Shown here: piece by piece, positions 1-12,078 of the stretch
Layout: every line of letters begins with the position of its first letter
Position numbering within the stretch: position 1 is the first letter of the stretch
Source: Sepioteuthis lessoniana
Taxonomy: Eukaryota > Mollusca > Cephalopoda > Myopsida > Loliginidae
NCBI GenBank assembly: GCA_963585895.1
Contig: OY757917.1
Location: forward strand, 102,225,617 to 102,289,616
Direction of reading: 5' to 3'
DNA length: 64,000 nt
The notes under the pieces: generated by a model
Database searches by the model: none
Told to the model about the DNA's origin: nothing
What the model saw: the letters and a program-made list of their open reading frames with translations, nothing else
Translations under genes and position numbers: made by a program

Positions 1-725
1 TGACTTCCACTCTTCATTTTGTACAAGTATCTTTTTTCTTTTTTGCTCCAAGGGAATAGCTATCATTTTCTTATGGGGTTTTGGCAATTCACATTGGACA
101 TAAATCTTTATGACATTTCAAATCCTCCAGCTATGAGTACAGGGTATGGAAACGAAATATGTTATAATTTTTTAAATGTTTTTTAATGTCTAACTAATCC
201 AATTTTTGAAAAAGACGCAATAAATCTAAATTTTTATGATTAGCTTTAATATTCAAGCCTTTTTTTCATTAAAATTCAGCCCAATATGAGTGAGCAAGAA
301 AAGAAATAAGAAAGAATCTATGATTTGCCTAACACCGAAACCAAGTTAAAAAATTTTCCGAAATAATTGTAATTTCTTTATGGTCTCCATCAAGCCCAGA
401 CTTTAACCCTCTTGATTATGCTATATGGGGTATTTTAGAAAACAAAACAAATGCAATTTCCCATCGAAATATTGGTTTACTTAAGACTGCTGTTAAGGAG
501 GAATGGAATGAAATGTCTGAAGAATTTATTTTGAAGGCATGCAAATCGTTTCGAAGATGTGTTGATACAATAACAGAAAAAATGGTGGCTATATTGAGTA
601 AATTTACTGTGTTGTGTCTACCTTCTTATTTTGTTGTTTATTTTTTAAATCAAAACTAATCTTGTTTTATAATAGACTCGTTTACTATTATACTAAAATA
701 TCCCTAATTTTACTTCCCCACCCTG
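1..725 (+). mobile_element. Tc1/mariner-type transposon, 3' portion with right terminus
   Basis: A frame from about 351 to 640 reads the transposase C-terminus: LWSPSSPDFNPLDYAIWGIL, then LENKTNAISH and EEFILKACKSFRR. SPDFNPLDYAIW is the region of the third catalytic Asp in this superfamily. The right end CACCCTG is at about 719-725, followed by TA. The left part lies outside the window. The end of the reading frame has drifted. Confidence 0.75.
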
Positions 726-727
726 TA

Positions 728-850
728 AATAGTAGGGTAGGCTGGGTAATTTAACTTTGGTTAGGCAACCAATCAAAGAGAAGGAAAACTAGCTTTAACT
801 AAATTAACCTTATGTTACATCCTCTCAGTGGCAAAAGGATTGGGTAAATA
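728..850 (+). repeat. SINE-B, 3' half split by the mariner element
   Basis: Begins in the core (aaatagtagggtaggctgg) and runs to the SINE-B end (gggttgggtaaata type). Its missing 5' half should lie left of the mariner, outside the window, because the mariner ends exactly at a TA inside the SINE core. Confidence 0.75.
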
Positions 851-859
851 CGAGTCATT

Positions 860-1714
860 TAATAAATAAAATGAATATTATTTAAAGAGTTGGTAATAGA
901 AACTGTTTAGAGTTGCACCTTTTTTAAGGAAATCAATTGAGATGGATCCTTTCATGTCCTAAAAGACTGTCAACATAACTTCTTTATTCACCTCTGCACC
1001 CGGAACTTTTTCTTTATCAGAGAGTCAATGTGTTTCCAATCCATGGACTCTCTTTTTGATTCAGGCTTGTCATGCCAAACCCACATTTAGCTGATTTATA
1101 AACATGCTTTTCAGTACCCATCACACATTCTTCTCTAAATTTCATATTGTTTGCACATCTTACCCACCAAATATTTCACAACTGACTTCTATTCAAGTCA
1201 AGCTCACTGTTTTTTTAATTAGCCTCAAAACAAATGCTTTTGTAAGATTAAAAATAATTTTTTGCTATAAATCAATTCAAAGTAATAGTTTTAATTTATG
1301 GATAAAAAAATCTTTGCTTTTTTTTTTTTTTTTTTTTTTCCCTTATTTATTGAATGACTTTTGTAATACTTTTTGACACTTCTCCACACTATTTTATAGA
1401 ATTATATTTATTCTCTCATTTTATTCAATAGGAGAAGGTTCTTAATCAAATCATTGAAAGTTATTCTTGCTAAGAAAGGAAAAACAAGAGTGTTGGAGGG
1501 AGGATGTTACTGCCTGCCTTCAAAATTAATTACTAACTTTATACACATAATAAAAGCTGCTCAAATTCTAGTAAAAACTCGGGGACTTTTTATTGAAAGA
1601 AAATTTCAGGTGATTAGGAAGATTTAAATCAACTGTTAATCAGTTTCCATATAAAAGGCCCAAACAATAAGTTAAATAGCACAACTGTTCTTCAACAAGG
1701 ATGATTTTGAGTTT
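860..1714. other. No gene recognised
   Basis: AT-rich sequence with a long T run near 1318-1340. I recognise no coding region or repeat family in it. Confidence 0.5.
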
Positions 1715-2955
1715 GAGTTTTGTTTAACAGCATATCAACCTCTGTGGGTAATTTAATGCCAAAAAAAAGGTTAGATTGGTTTTGTCTTCTATGTGGGTTT
1801 TAAAGTTTAGAGTATGGTTTTTGCGATGTTTGATAAGATTTTAGTAAAAAGGGTTTTCTTGTCTTCTAGTGTTGTGTTTTTGAAAAATTCCTTTAAGCTG
1901 CTTTTCTGATAGAATTTTGGGCAAGTTTGTCTGAAACTGTCACAGTTTAAGAGAATTTATGAGATTTACTTTGTTGTACATTAAGCATATTGAGGTGTCT
2001 TCCTTTTCTACAAGGTTTGAGTCGGCGAGGCCAGTGCAAATCTGGAAAGTATCACCTCCTCCTTTCTGTGTTGCATATTGATCCTTGATTGAGCTGTCAA
2101 TCAGAGATTCTCTGAACAGGAAGCAGCTGTGTAAATAAGTGGAAGCTGTCACGTAGTTGATCAGACATCATGGGCATTATGAAATGATATATGCAGATGC
2201 TGCATGAGTGTTTGAAGCAGTTGGGGTCAGTGAGAGTCTTGAGTCAGACCTAGCTGGCCGTCACTGTGAGTGCCCACAGCGGCCTCTGGTTGAGTGCCTC
2301 CGGCCAAGAAGCAGAAGGCGTGCCATGGGGTCTTGAAGATAACAGTGTGGTCAAGAGAAGTTATGGGTCAATACAGCAATCTGTCTTTGTCTCCCTCCCG
2401 CCATCTGTCTCTCTCACACTACATATCTATTTTTTTTTAACTAAATGTTGTGGTTCATCCCTCATCACAGAATACAACATATGTTTCTTCTGTAAACTGC
2501 TAGTCACTCACTAATAGTATGTTGTATAGGGTGGAGCTTTTTGTGCATTAGATCATTCCATGATTTTTGTCGTTTGTCATGTATAAATTTGTAAATGGTT
2601 CTTTTTAGATCAGTATGGGGTTTTTGTATTGGATATGTCAATCAGGAGTGTTTTTTTAGCAACTTAGTCTTCCCTTTAATTTCTATGTATACCAATGTGG
2701 TTTGGTATCCAAGTGAGAATGATGTTATTATTTCTGGAAAGAGTGCTCATTTTGTTTAGGAGTCTTGTGATGAGAAGAGTTGATGTATCTTTGTTCTGTA
2801 GTGCTAAGAGCACTGATTTGGAGTCTGAGTCAGTGAAAAATTTGGAGGATTTGTGGTGAGTATGGACAGGTCGATAGCTGTGGCTTCTGCACTATAGATT
2901 GATGATTCATTTGGTAAATGTTTTGGTAATAAGGATAATTTTGTCATTAAATAGC
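1715..2955 (-). mobile_element. Non-LTR retrotransposon (LINE) remnant with RNase H domain and hairpin 3' end
   Basis: Reading the minus strand: SIYSAEATAIDLS (near 2880), FFTDSDSKSVLLALQN (near 2830), ILTWIPNHIGIHRN (near 2690) and AKKTLL are the ordered motifs of a LINE-encoded RNase H, with TDS holding a catalytic Asp. KSWNDLMHKKLH (near 2550) and RKEEVILSRF (near 2085) belong to the downstream C-terminal region. Frameshifts and stops are present. The element ends at 1720-1775 with TTTGGCATTAAATTACCC...GGTTGATATGC, the hairpin tail shared by SINE-C and family D. About 350 bp at 2160-2510 appears to be inserted. Confidence 0.75.
2160..2510. other. Unidentified insertion within the RNase H LINE
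   Basis: Less AT-rich than its surroundings and interrupting the LINE between KLHPIQHT and RKEEVIL, which are normally close. No family recognised. Small ORFs here have no support. Confidence 0.4.
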
Positions 2956-3040
2956 TCATGAAGGCTGACATGCCATTAAATAAAGAAACCATGTAATTAA
3001 ATCTCTTACCCATAGATTAGTGTGTACATCGAAGAATTAG

Positions 3041-3289
3041 TCATTGGGCTAGTGGGTAGAGTGTTCGTCAATGGTCTGGGAGACCTGGGTTCAATCCCAG
3101 GTCGTGTCATACCAAAGACTTTAAAAATGGTACTTGATACCTCCTTGCTTAACACTCAGCAATATAAGGTACATATCAAGGGTAAAGTGGAGCAATCTAG
3201 GGAAATGAGTAGCACCCTCTCCTACACCTTGGTTTAGTAGCTATTGAAAAGGGAGCCTTCTGGTTGCCCTCGTCTATGGTTGCCAACTG
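3041..3289 (+). repeat. SINE-A (tRNA-derived)
   Basis: The tRNA-like head has an A-box-like stretch (gctagtgggtagagtg) and a B box (ggttcaatccc), followed by the constant body (accaaagactttaaaaatgg ... gtagctattgaaaagggagcc). Confidence 0.85.
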
Positions 3290-3318
3290 CTGCTACTAAT
3301 AGATAAGTTCACTGAGTA

Positions 3319-3518
3319 TAGTTGAGGGTGACCCAAAGGCTCTCTTTCCAATAGTTATAACACCAAGGTGTAAGGGAAGGCACTACTCCTTTACCCTAGA
3401 TCCGTACCTTTTAATGCTGAGTGTTAATCAAAGAAGAATCAAGTACAATTTTTTGAGTCTTTGGTATGACTTGACCTGAGATTGAACCCAGATGAACACT
3501 CTAACCATTATACTAATG
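3319..3518 (-). repeat. SINE-A copy, inverted relative to its neighbour
   Basis: Reverse complement of the same SINE, including the head (cactctaaccattatactaatg), with small deletions. It lies tail-to-tail with the copy at 3041-3289, so transcripts could form a hairpin. Confidence 0.8.
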
Positions 3519-3537
3519 AACCTTGCCCCACCTCAGG

Positions 3538-3600
3538 TCGTAGCTATTGAAAAGGGAGCCTCTAGGCAGCCCTTGACTATTGTCAGCCAACTTAACTTAC
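3538..3600 (+). repeat. SINE-A 3' fragment
   Basis: Contains gtagctattgaaaagggagcc and the following terminal sequence only. Confidence 0.65.
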
Positions 3601-4068
3601 TAATAGATGGAACCACTATAGCAGCTTATTTCATTCATTATCAAATTGTTGCATCAGAACTAAAGTGTAAAATTGATAATGTAAACACTTTAATTGTATT
3701 GTTTGATACTCTAAACCGGTGCTTCTCAATCAAGGTCCACACAAACAAAATAAATTGAAAGTCAATGATATTACCTTAGTGGTCAATGAGAAAATTTTGC
3801 TTTAGATGAATTTATAGTTGTATTTTACTGCTTTTTCTTCATTTTAGTTTATTGAATCTGGTTTCAGCTGTCTTTCTCATTCCATATCAAAGGCTTGTAA
3901 TTGACTTGACATTGTATAAACAGGTGATTTTTGATTATCATTTACAACTTTGGAGCCGAATATTATAAAACTAGCAGAGCAGTATCAATCACAAAGCCTT
4001 CAGTGAATAAAGTAACATTTAAGTAGTATTATTTTACGAGTAAATATTCATTTTCCATAAGTTCCGCA

Positions 4069-4490
4069 GTTGAGGGTGACCATAAGGCTCTCTTTTTGAT
4101 AGCTACAACACCAAGCTGTAGGGGAGGGTGCTACGCATTTCTCTGGATTGTTCCACTTTACCCTTGATCCATACCTTATAATGCTGAGTGTTAAGCAAGG
4201 AGGCATCATGTACCATTTTTTGAGTAACCATCATGCCAATGTCCAGAAGTAAAGTTGGTAACTGTAGTCGAGGGTGACCTGAAGGCTCCCTTTTCGATAA
4301 CTACAACACCAAGCTGTAGGAGAGGGCGCAACTTCTTACCCTGGATTGTTCCACTTTACCCTTGATACTTACCTTATAATGCTGAGTGTTAAGCAAGGTA
4401 GGATCAAGAACCATTTTTTGAGTCTTTGGATTGAACCCAGGTCTCCAAGGCCATTGGTGAACACTCTAACCATTATGCCAATGTCTGGTA
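4069..4490 (-). repeat. Two SINE-A copies in tandem
   Basis: Copies at about 4069-4246 (with a deletion in the head) and 4255-4490 (complete), same orientation, separated by only a few bases. Confidence 0.8.
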
Positions 4491-4751
4491 TAGTTAGTTC
4501 AAGTTTATATGAAATGAATTAGTTATACTTCTACAATACACAAAACATTTTAACAATTTTTTTAATACGATTCCTAATATCTAATTATAAAAATAAACAG
4601 GATTTTTTTTTAAACACTGAATGGATATGGAGGTCTACAAGAGTAAAATAAGAATCAAAAAGATCCATTGGTAAAAAAAGATTGAGAACCACAGCTCAAA
4701 GCAATAAAAACCTTACAATCAGATGAAGTTTAGTGTTATACTCAGGAAACT

Positions 4752-4826
4752 CATTAGGTGGGTTGGGGGTCTTACGCCTCTGCAGAGGTGCAGTCAGCAC
4801 ATTCTACAACCCAAGTCAACAGGATG
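4752..4826 (-). repeat. Family D, 5' end fragment
   Basis: Reverse complement of the family D start (ctgtagaatacactgactgc ... ctctgcagaggggtaagac). Confidence 0.6.
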
Positions 4827-5017
4827 GTATATCAGTGCTTTTTCTCTTAATTTGAAGTTTGTAAATAAAGAAAAACAGGCAGGTTATTATTTGATTTGAT
4901 TAGTCAGGCATAGAAGGCCTCAAGTTGTTTACATTCCATGCTGTTACCAAGTGGTCACTCATTTAAGGAAAGAGCAAGCTCATTTCAAACTTAACTTTGG
5001 TGATCTGGTAATAATAA

Positions 5018-5343
5018 TAGCTGGCCCAGTAAAATACACTGACTGCATCTCTCCAGAGGGGTAAGACTCCCCTAACAAGTGTCCTGGACATGACACAAAA
5101 CAATCCGATGCTGAGTCTTTGTGAATGCAGAGTACTCCTTCATTGCTATTGATCCCAGATCCACTCTGGTCAGGAGTGGTAGCACCTGATAGGATCCTAT
5201 CTATGGGTCAAATAGAACTAAACCTTATGCTTATGTTAAACTGAATTGTTTGAAATGGATCTGTTTATATACATAAAAATGGATTTGGCATTGAATAACC
5301 TACAATGGTTGATATGCCATAAAACCCAACAAAACCAAATCAA
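5018..5343 (+). repeat. Family D interspersed repeat, short copy
   Basis: Starts at the cccagt...gaatacactgactgc head and ends in the hairpin tail (tttggcattgaataacctac, aatggttgatatgccataaa) followed by A/C-rich sequence. The middle contains the conserved gggtcaaatagaactaaac stretch. Confidence 0.8.
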
Positions 5344-5496
5344 TAATGATAGCCAAGTTCAGTTTCCAGATATCTAGATAGAGAGTAGTTGAAAAATTTT
5401 AAAAACTGATTCTATTCAAATAAACAATTGTTCTATTATGGTTCATCAACTCCTCTGTGATGGTCATGACATATCACAAAAATTATTCTAAATTCT

Positions 5497-6090
5497 CAGT
5501 CGGTTGAGGCTGTAGAATACATCAACTGGATCTTTGCAGAGAGGTAAGACTCTCCCATGAATGTCCTAGATATGACATTAAACAATCTGATGGTGAGGTT
5601 GCAGTAATGCAGGAGCTTTGGAGAATGTGGAGTACTCCTTCATTACCATTGCTCCCAGGTCCACTCTGACCTGGAGTGGTAGCACCTGATAGGGTCCTAT
5701 CTATGGGGAGGTCAATTAGAATTGTTTGACATTTAAAATGAGTACAAACAAATGACTTATGCTAAATTGAATTGTTAGAATTAGAACAGTTTGATCATTT
5801 AACAGCATGTAAATAAATGACAGATGTTTAATTGAATTGTTTGTGATACATAGCAATAGTTGGAATCATTTAACTTTGATTTATGCTAAATTGAATTGCT
5901 TGAAATAGAAATGTTTGATCATTTAACTGTGTGAAAACAAATGAATGATGTTAGTGATACATAAACATACTTGAAATTATTTAACTTTGTTGAATAATGC
6001 TTACAAATCATATATATCAAATAAATATGTAAAAACAGGATTTGGCATTAAATAACCAAAATGGTTGATATGATATCAAACCTTACATGA
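5497..6090 (+). repeat. Family D interspersed repeat, long copy
   Basis: About 590 bp from the head (ggttgaggctgtagaataca) through repeated gaattgttagaaatagaac units to the hairpin tail at about 6035-6085. The extra length relative to 5018-5343 comes from the internal subrepeats. Confidence 0.8.
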
Positions 6091-6186
6091 TGCCATAAAT
6101 GTTTGTAGTTGGTTTTATGACTTTTGGCAACTCTTAAATTATTTAATGCCAAAGTTGGTGTTTTTTATTTTCAGGAATTATATATA

Positions 6187-6465
6187 TTTACCCAACCCCT
6201 CCGCACAAACAGGATGTGACACAAGGTCAATTTGTAAGCAAATTTTAACATCTTTGAATTCAGAGTTTTCCTTCTGCTAGACTGATTGACATACAAAGGT
6301 TAAAAGAGCCTAATTTACCCTACTATTTACTCATAACTTGAAGGGGAATAATTAGATGCATACTTTTCCCAAGGGTATTAGCACTATATGAAATACAAAC
6401 AGCTTTGTCCAGGACTTGAACTCAGGTCCCTGTATTCATTTACTACGACTATAACCATTACACGA
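6187..6465 (-). repeat. SINE-B (tRNA-derived)
   Basis: Reverse complement: tRNA-like head (gtaatggttatagtcgtag, ttcaagtcctgg), core (aatacccttgggaaaagtatg) and tail (ttgaccttgtgtcacatcct ... ggttgggtaaata). Confidence 0.85.
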
Positions 6466-6539
6466 GAAACACAATTATAAGGTTTTAAGTAACTAATAGT
6501 AATACAAATAATTTGTAAATAATTGTAGTAACTAGTCTT

Positions 6540-7028
6540 AACACTAATAATTTCCAATGACTCATGGAAATCAGACCTGACCGATAAAATGAAACACAGT
6601 TTCTTCCGGGCAGCAGTCGTGTCGATACTGCTATATGGATGCACTACTTTGACGCAAACTAAATGGCTGGAGAAGAAGCTAGACGGCAATTAAACAAGAA
6701 TGTTGAGAGCAATATTGAACAAGTCCTGGCAGCAACACCCAACAAGGCACCAACTATACGGCCACCTGCGTCCCATCACGAAAACTATCCAAGCTAGACA
6801 AACCAGACATGTAGGACACTGCTGGAGAAGCTCATAAGTGATGTACTCCTATGGACCCCCGCATATGGCCAAGCAAAAGCAGGACGACCAGCTTGAACAT
6901 ACATACAGCAGCTATGTGAGGATACGGGATGTAGCCCTGAAGACCTGCCAGAGGCGATGAACGACAGGGAGAAGTGGCGAGAGAGGGTCAAGGATATCCG
7001 TGCTAGCAGTATGACATGATGATGATGA
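6540..7028 (+). mobile_element. RTE-like LINE, 3' fragment
   Basis: Reads WKSDLTDKMKHSFFRAAVV, SILLYGCTTLTQTKWLEKKL, DGN-stop-TRMLRAILNKSWQQHP and later EDLPEAMNDREKWRERVKDI, the C-terminal part of an RTE-like retrotransposon protein, with in-frame stops. It ends in (ATG)n at 7015-7029, the typical 3' terminus. Confidence 0.8.
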
Positions 7029-7099
7029 TATGGTTTCAAGTAACTATTCTATTTTTAAAAAGGATGATCATTTGATTGTATACAATTATATGGTTTCAA

Positions 7100-7500
7100 G
7101 TATTTCCTTTTCCCATATTGATTGCCTAACCAAAACTAAAGAACTCAGTGAGTTTTACTATTTCTCCATTGCTGATGAAATCTTGCTTTTCCCCAAGCGC
7201 ATAAGTACAAAGTAAAACACAATCTCGTCAACTATTTGAATTCAGGTTACTGAATTCCATTTCTTATGACGATAACCATTATGCTAAGCTATGGTTTCAA
7301 GTATTCTTATTAAATACAAACAATTTTTAAACAAATCAATTTGACCTACCTATCTGGATCAGTGAACTTGGGAATAATGGCAATGAAGAGGTAACTATAT
7401 TTCCAAGAGCCCCACTACCAGATACAGTTTCAGGTCATATACTGGACATCTTTTTTGTAGGGTGAGGAGGTTTTACAGTTGACATATTCTGATCCCTGTA
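7100..7500 (-). repeat. SINE-B fragment (7100-7290) followed by family D fragment (7295-7500)
   Basis: The first part has the SINE-B core and head (aaccattatgctaagc). The second has the family D body (gacctacctatctggatcag, ggaataatggcaatgaag). Both degraded. Confidence 0.55.
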
Positions 7501-7960
7501 AACAGAGCAGCCATTGATGTTCTTGGTAATTATCATTTGAAATTAATGATCTTTTTTAATGAGTTTACTGAAATGTTCTTTATATACCATAAAATGTTTT
7601 GTTTCTAGTCTGAAATTGAGGGTTAAACAATTTAAAAGATTAACTTATCTCTAAGTAGATTCGGTAACTATCATCTAGTAATTAGATTAAATTATTTAAC
7701 ATTCATTTCTATAAATATCATCTGGAATTCTGAGATGAATCTTTATCATTAATCTACAAGTTTTTGGGACAAATCTGAGCGTAAAGGTTTTGAACGACTT
7801 GTGGAATATCAATTTAGGCTAGTTTATCTTTTATCTCATTATAGTTTATTTTTTTAAAATCTTTATAAAAGACCAATGTTGTTTTACATTTTATAGCTGA
7901 TAAATAAACAGAATGGCTTGGAAATCACGAAATAGCTTGAGACACAAGGATCATTAAATA

Positions 7961-8834
<874 letters not shown>

Positions 8835-8929
8835 TATTGAATTCACCACGTAATATAAATTGAATTACCATGACCAGAAAATTCAGTAAGCACTGTGCAC
8901 GATATACTTATTAGATCTCATCAGCAGTG

Positions 8930-9012
8930 TATACGATGATCTACCCCATTGGAGATTGAACCAGCAACACAGAATGCAGAGCTGAAACTCAAACACTGAG
9001 CTACTGGTTCAC
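8930..9012 (-). repeat. tRNA-like sequence (SINE head or tRNA pseudogene)
   Basis: On the minus strand, agtagctcagtgtttgag resembles an A box and ggttcaatctcc a B box at tRNA-like spacing, but acceptor-stem pairing is not evident. Not claimed as a functional tRNA. Confidence 0.4.
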
Positions 9013-9221
9013 ATTGCACACAAGAGATGTCAAATTCATTAGCCATAATTCCTCTATTTTAAAAATTAAAAAAATTGAAGTTTCTGGCAACATGGATGTG
9101 TATCTCCAATCCTCTTGGGAAGACGTGGCCCTGGAGGTGACTATGTCCTCTGTAAAGATTACGGATATAACTACAAGACACATCAGGTTAATTAGCAGTG
9201 CATTTACCATGACTAATCAAA

Positions 9222-9326
9222 TGATTTAGTGTCATATCCAGGACATTTGTAGAGGGGAGTCTTACTCCTTTGCAGAGATGCAGTTGGCATATTCTACAAC
9301 ACCAGCCAACTGGGCTGCTTGTAACC
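9222..9326 (-). repeat. Family D, 5' end fragment
   Basis: Contains the reverse complement of the head and the conserved gtgtcatatccaggacatttg stretch. Confidence 0.65.
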
Positions 9327-9737
9327 TGAATCATAATTTCTTGAAAGGCCCAAAATGAGGGTACTCAGTGAAAACCAAAATCCTCATATTTATTTTTTCC
9401 TTAGGTATATGCCTTCAGAAGAGCACCAATTTGCTAGGCTTGAAACTACCAGTTCCCTCTGTTAATATTGATAACTTTGGATCTGATGGGTTTACAAAAT
9501 ATACTTCAAAGAAGAGACTAGAGAATATCTGCAGTTATAGATCACCTGACTCCTAATTGGACTTCAAAAAGTGCTCTATTAAATAACAAAATTTGTAGAG
9601 AAACCAGCATTCTCTATACCATCATGGTATGATGGTTGCTAGTGGGATCTCCATCACTTGCTCCATAGATACTATGATATCCTAGATCAAAAGGAGTGAT
9701 TCATAAAAGTATGAGGATCATTATGAAAGTAATGTTA

Positions 9738-9990
9738 CTTATAATAGATACAGGGAGAACAATTATGTTCTTGGATAAAGTTTTCAGCTACAAAATATTA
9801 TTTTCCCACAGAGTCACCAGTACCATTTATTCTAGCCAGTGGTGAACAAGAGATCACATTCTGCACTCTGAAGTCATTTTATAAATAATGCTCCTATTTC
9901 ATATTGTCTGATAATTTCAGGGTAGATGTTAGTAGTATGGCAATAGAAGTTGAACCTTCTTGCCAAGAGCCAATGTTTTTTTTTACTTTC
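9738..9990 (+). mobile_element. Possible retroelement aspartic protease fragment
   Basis: A frame reads LIIDTGRTIMFLDKVFS, resembling the DTG active-site segment of retropepsins, and another frame nearby reads SPVPFILASGEQEI. No RT or LTR is nearby, and a possible Cys/His motif (CPFHKNHNFWSTPC) at about 10340 is not in the expected order. Tentative. Confidence 0.3.
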
Positions 9991-10497
9991 TGCCTTGGTA
10001 ACAGATGTCATCTTAAATAAAAACATCACATATCATTGAATTCCTCAATGCAGAAAAAATTGCATGTATGATTTTTGTTAATGTTTGCCAAACATTTATG
10101 CAGTTGGTAACAACGATAGGGGTAAAAAGCCCAGTTCAACATAGCTGTTAGCCCACAGAATGAAGAGTGTCTTAACTGGTTTAATTAAGCAATGGAAGAT
10201 GAAGGAGTATATAGAAACATTTTTCCAATAATGATGCTGTCATCAAAGTTGTAAAATAGTGGGTCACCTTCAATGGTGCAAAAAGCAGTAACTATGCAAA
10301 AAAAAAAAAGTCCCCCCCCCACTATCCAACAGGGTTATCATGCTCCCTATATCTATTGTCCTTTTCATAAGAACCACAATTTTTGGAGTACCCCTTGTAC
10401 AAGAGAGGGATGAGTGTCATCAGGGTATTCCTGCTCAAAGCACACTACATGAGTAGTGCCTCTAAAAACAAACTAAATCATATTCATCTAATATAAA

Positions 10498-10561
10498 TGT
10501 ATAAAGAGGATTTGGCATTAAATAACCTACAATGGTTGATATGCTATAAAATCAAACCAAA
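10498..10561 (+). repeat. Hairpin-tail fragment (family D/LINE 3' end)
   Basis: gatttggcattaaataacct acaatggttgatatgc followed by A/C-rich tail, with no body attached. Confidence 0.7.
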
Positions 10562-10941
10562 CGTTCCTTACCAGGAAAAGTAGCTACGTATTATATCTGA
10601 ATGCAGAAGTTCCATTATGCAAGACATGTTACAAGATTCACAGACAACATGTAGACTGGTGCAGTTGTCATCTAGTATTCAACTATGACAATGGGAAAAG
10701 GAAATTATCAAACAATTTAAACTGACATGAAGAAAAAAGAGGAGAGCCAGAATGAAGTGCATTGTAATCAGCGAGGTGGAAAACATTGGACAGTCTGACT
10801 AATAAAGGAATATACAATATCAACTGATTATATATATAAATAAAAGAAGGGGAGAAATTAATTGAAATTACATCAAATGGGGAAAAATTATTTGGATTTG
10901 TGGCCCCCAGGAACCAATTAATGATTTAAGTCAAGGCACCG

Positions 10942-10942
<1 letters not shown>

Positions 10943-11009
<67 letters not shown>

Positions 11010-11019
11010 GTGTGTGCAT
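10943..11019. repeat. (TA)n(TG)n microsatellite
   Basis: Uninterrupted TA then TG dinucleotides immediately left of the inverted-repeat element at 11035. Confidence 0.95.
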
Positions 11020-11034
11020 ATTTGATTAAATATA

Positions 11035-11624
11035 AGACATCCTTTGTCTTCATATTTTTATTCCGATCCTTTCAAATCTCCAGATAGATGTAAGTAAAGT
11101 AAAGTTGGCGACCATAGTCAAAGGTAACCCGAAGGCTCTCTTTTCGATAGCTACTACACCAAGATGTAGGGGAGGGCGCTACTCCTTCCCTGGATGGCTC
11201 TACTTTACCCTTGATCCGCACCATATAATGCTGAGTGTTAAGCAAGGAGGCATCAAGTACCATTTTTTGAGTCTTTGGTATGACTCGACCTGAGATTGAA
11301 CCCAGGTCTCCCGGGCCATTGGCGAACACTCTAACCGCTAGGCCAATGTCCGGTGAGTTAATGATATCCAATTGGATGTTTTTAGCTACTGTTGCCATAT
11401 ACAGAACTAAATTTAAAAAAAAAAAAGCTACACCAGTATAAATAAAATGCTGTATTGTACTTTTGCAATATACACAACTCCTAGAGATGGCCTGAGAGGA
11501 GTCCGAAAGTACTTGGGAACTAGTTAAATATGGAAAATTTATTAGCCAATTCCAGCCAGATACCATAACATCTATTCAGCGATTTGAAAAGATCAAAATA
11601 AAAATATGTACACAAAGGATGTCT
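11035..11624. mobile_element. Terminal-inverted-repeat (MITE-like) element
   Basis: Left end agacatcctttgt...catatttttattccgatc matches the reverse complement of the right end at 11580-11624 over about 45 bp. It sits between two (TA)n tracts, has no transposase, and contains a SINE-A inserted at 11104-11353. The precise target duplication is hidden by the TA repeats. Confidence 0.7.
11104..11353 (-). repeat. SINE-A, well-preserved copy
   Basis: Complete: head (cctagcggttagagtgttcg), B box (gggttcaatctcaggtcg), body and terminal gtagtagctatcgaaaagag. The best copy here for a consensus. Confidence 0.88.
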
Positions 11625-11639
11625 ATATATATATATATA

Positions 11640-12031
11640 TATATATGAAATAAAATGGAAGACACCCTCTTTTCATTGGAGTGAAGATTTGAATTTTGAT
11701 TGGTTACCCCTCACCAAGACTCCTATTTAACCAATAATGAGGAGAGAAAAGAGATGCTTTTCTTAAGACAAATACCAAACAACTTCAGCTGGAGTTTAAA
11801 CTCAGCTTCCCAATTCCATTTTCCTGCAAATTATCATTACACTCACAAGCAAATAATAATGGGGGAGAAATTTGAACAAATTCAGCACAAATGTTTTATT
11901 TTTTTATGTTTTATTTTTTTTTAAAGAAAATATTTCTGGGAATGTGATACAAATTCTTAAGAAGAATAATTATTTTTAAGAACTGAATAACGAAAAGAAA
12001 AAAAAAAATCACTTCTGTTTTTGGTGCACAT

Positions 12032-12078
<47 letters not shown>

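Noticed and set aside
2266-2514. 82-residue plus-strand ORF
   Set aside because: No domain. It lies in an unidentified insertion within a LINE.
8930-9012. Functional tRNA gene
   Set aside because: A- and B-box-like stretches only; no convincing acceptor and anticodon stems. Same for SINE heads elsewhere.
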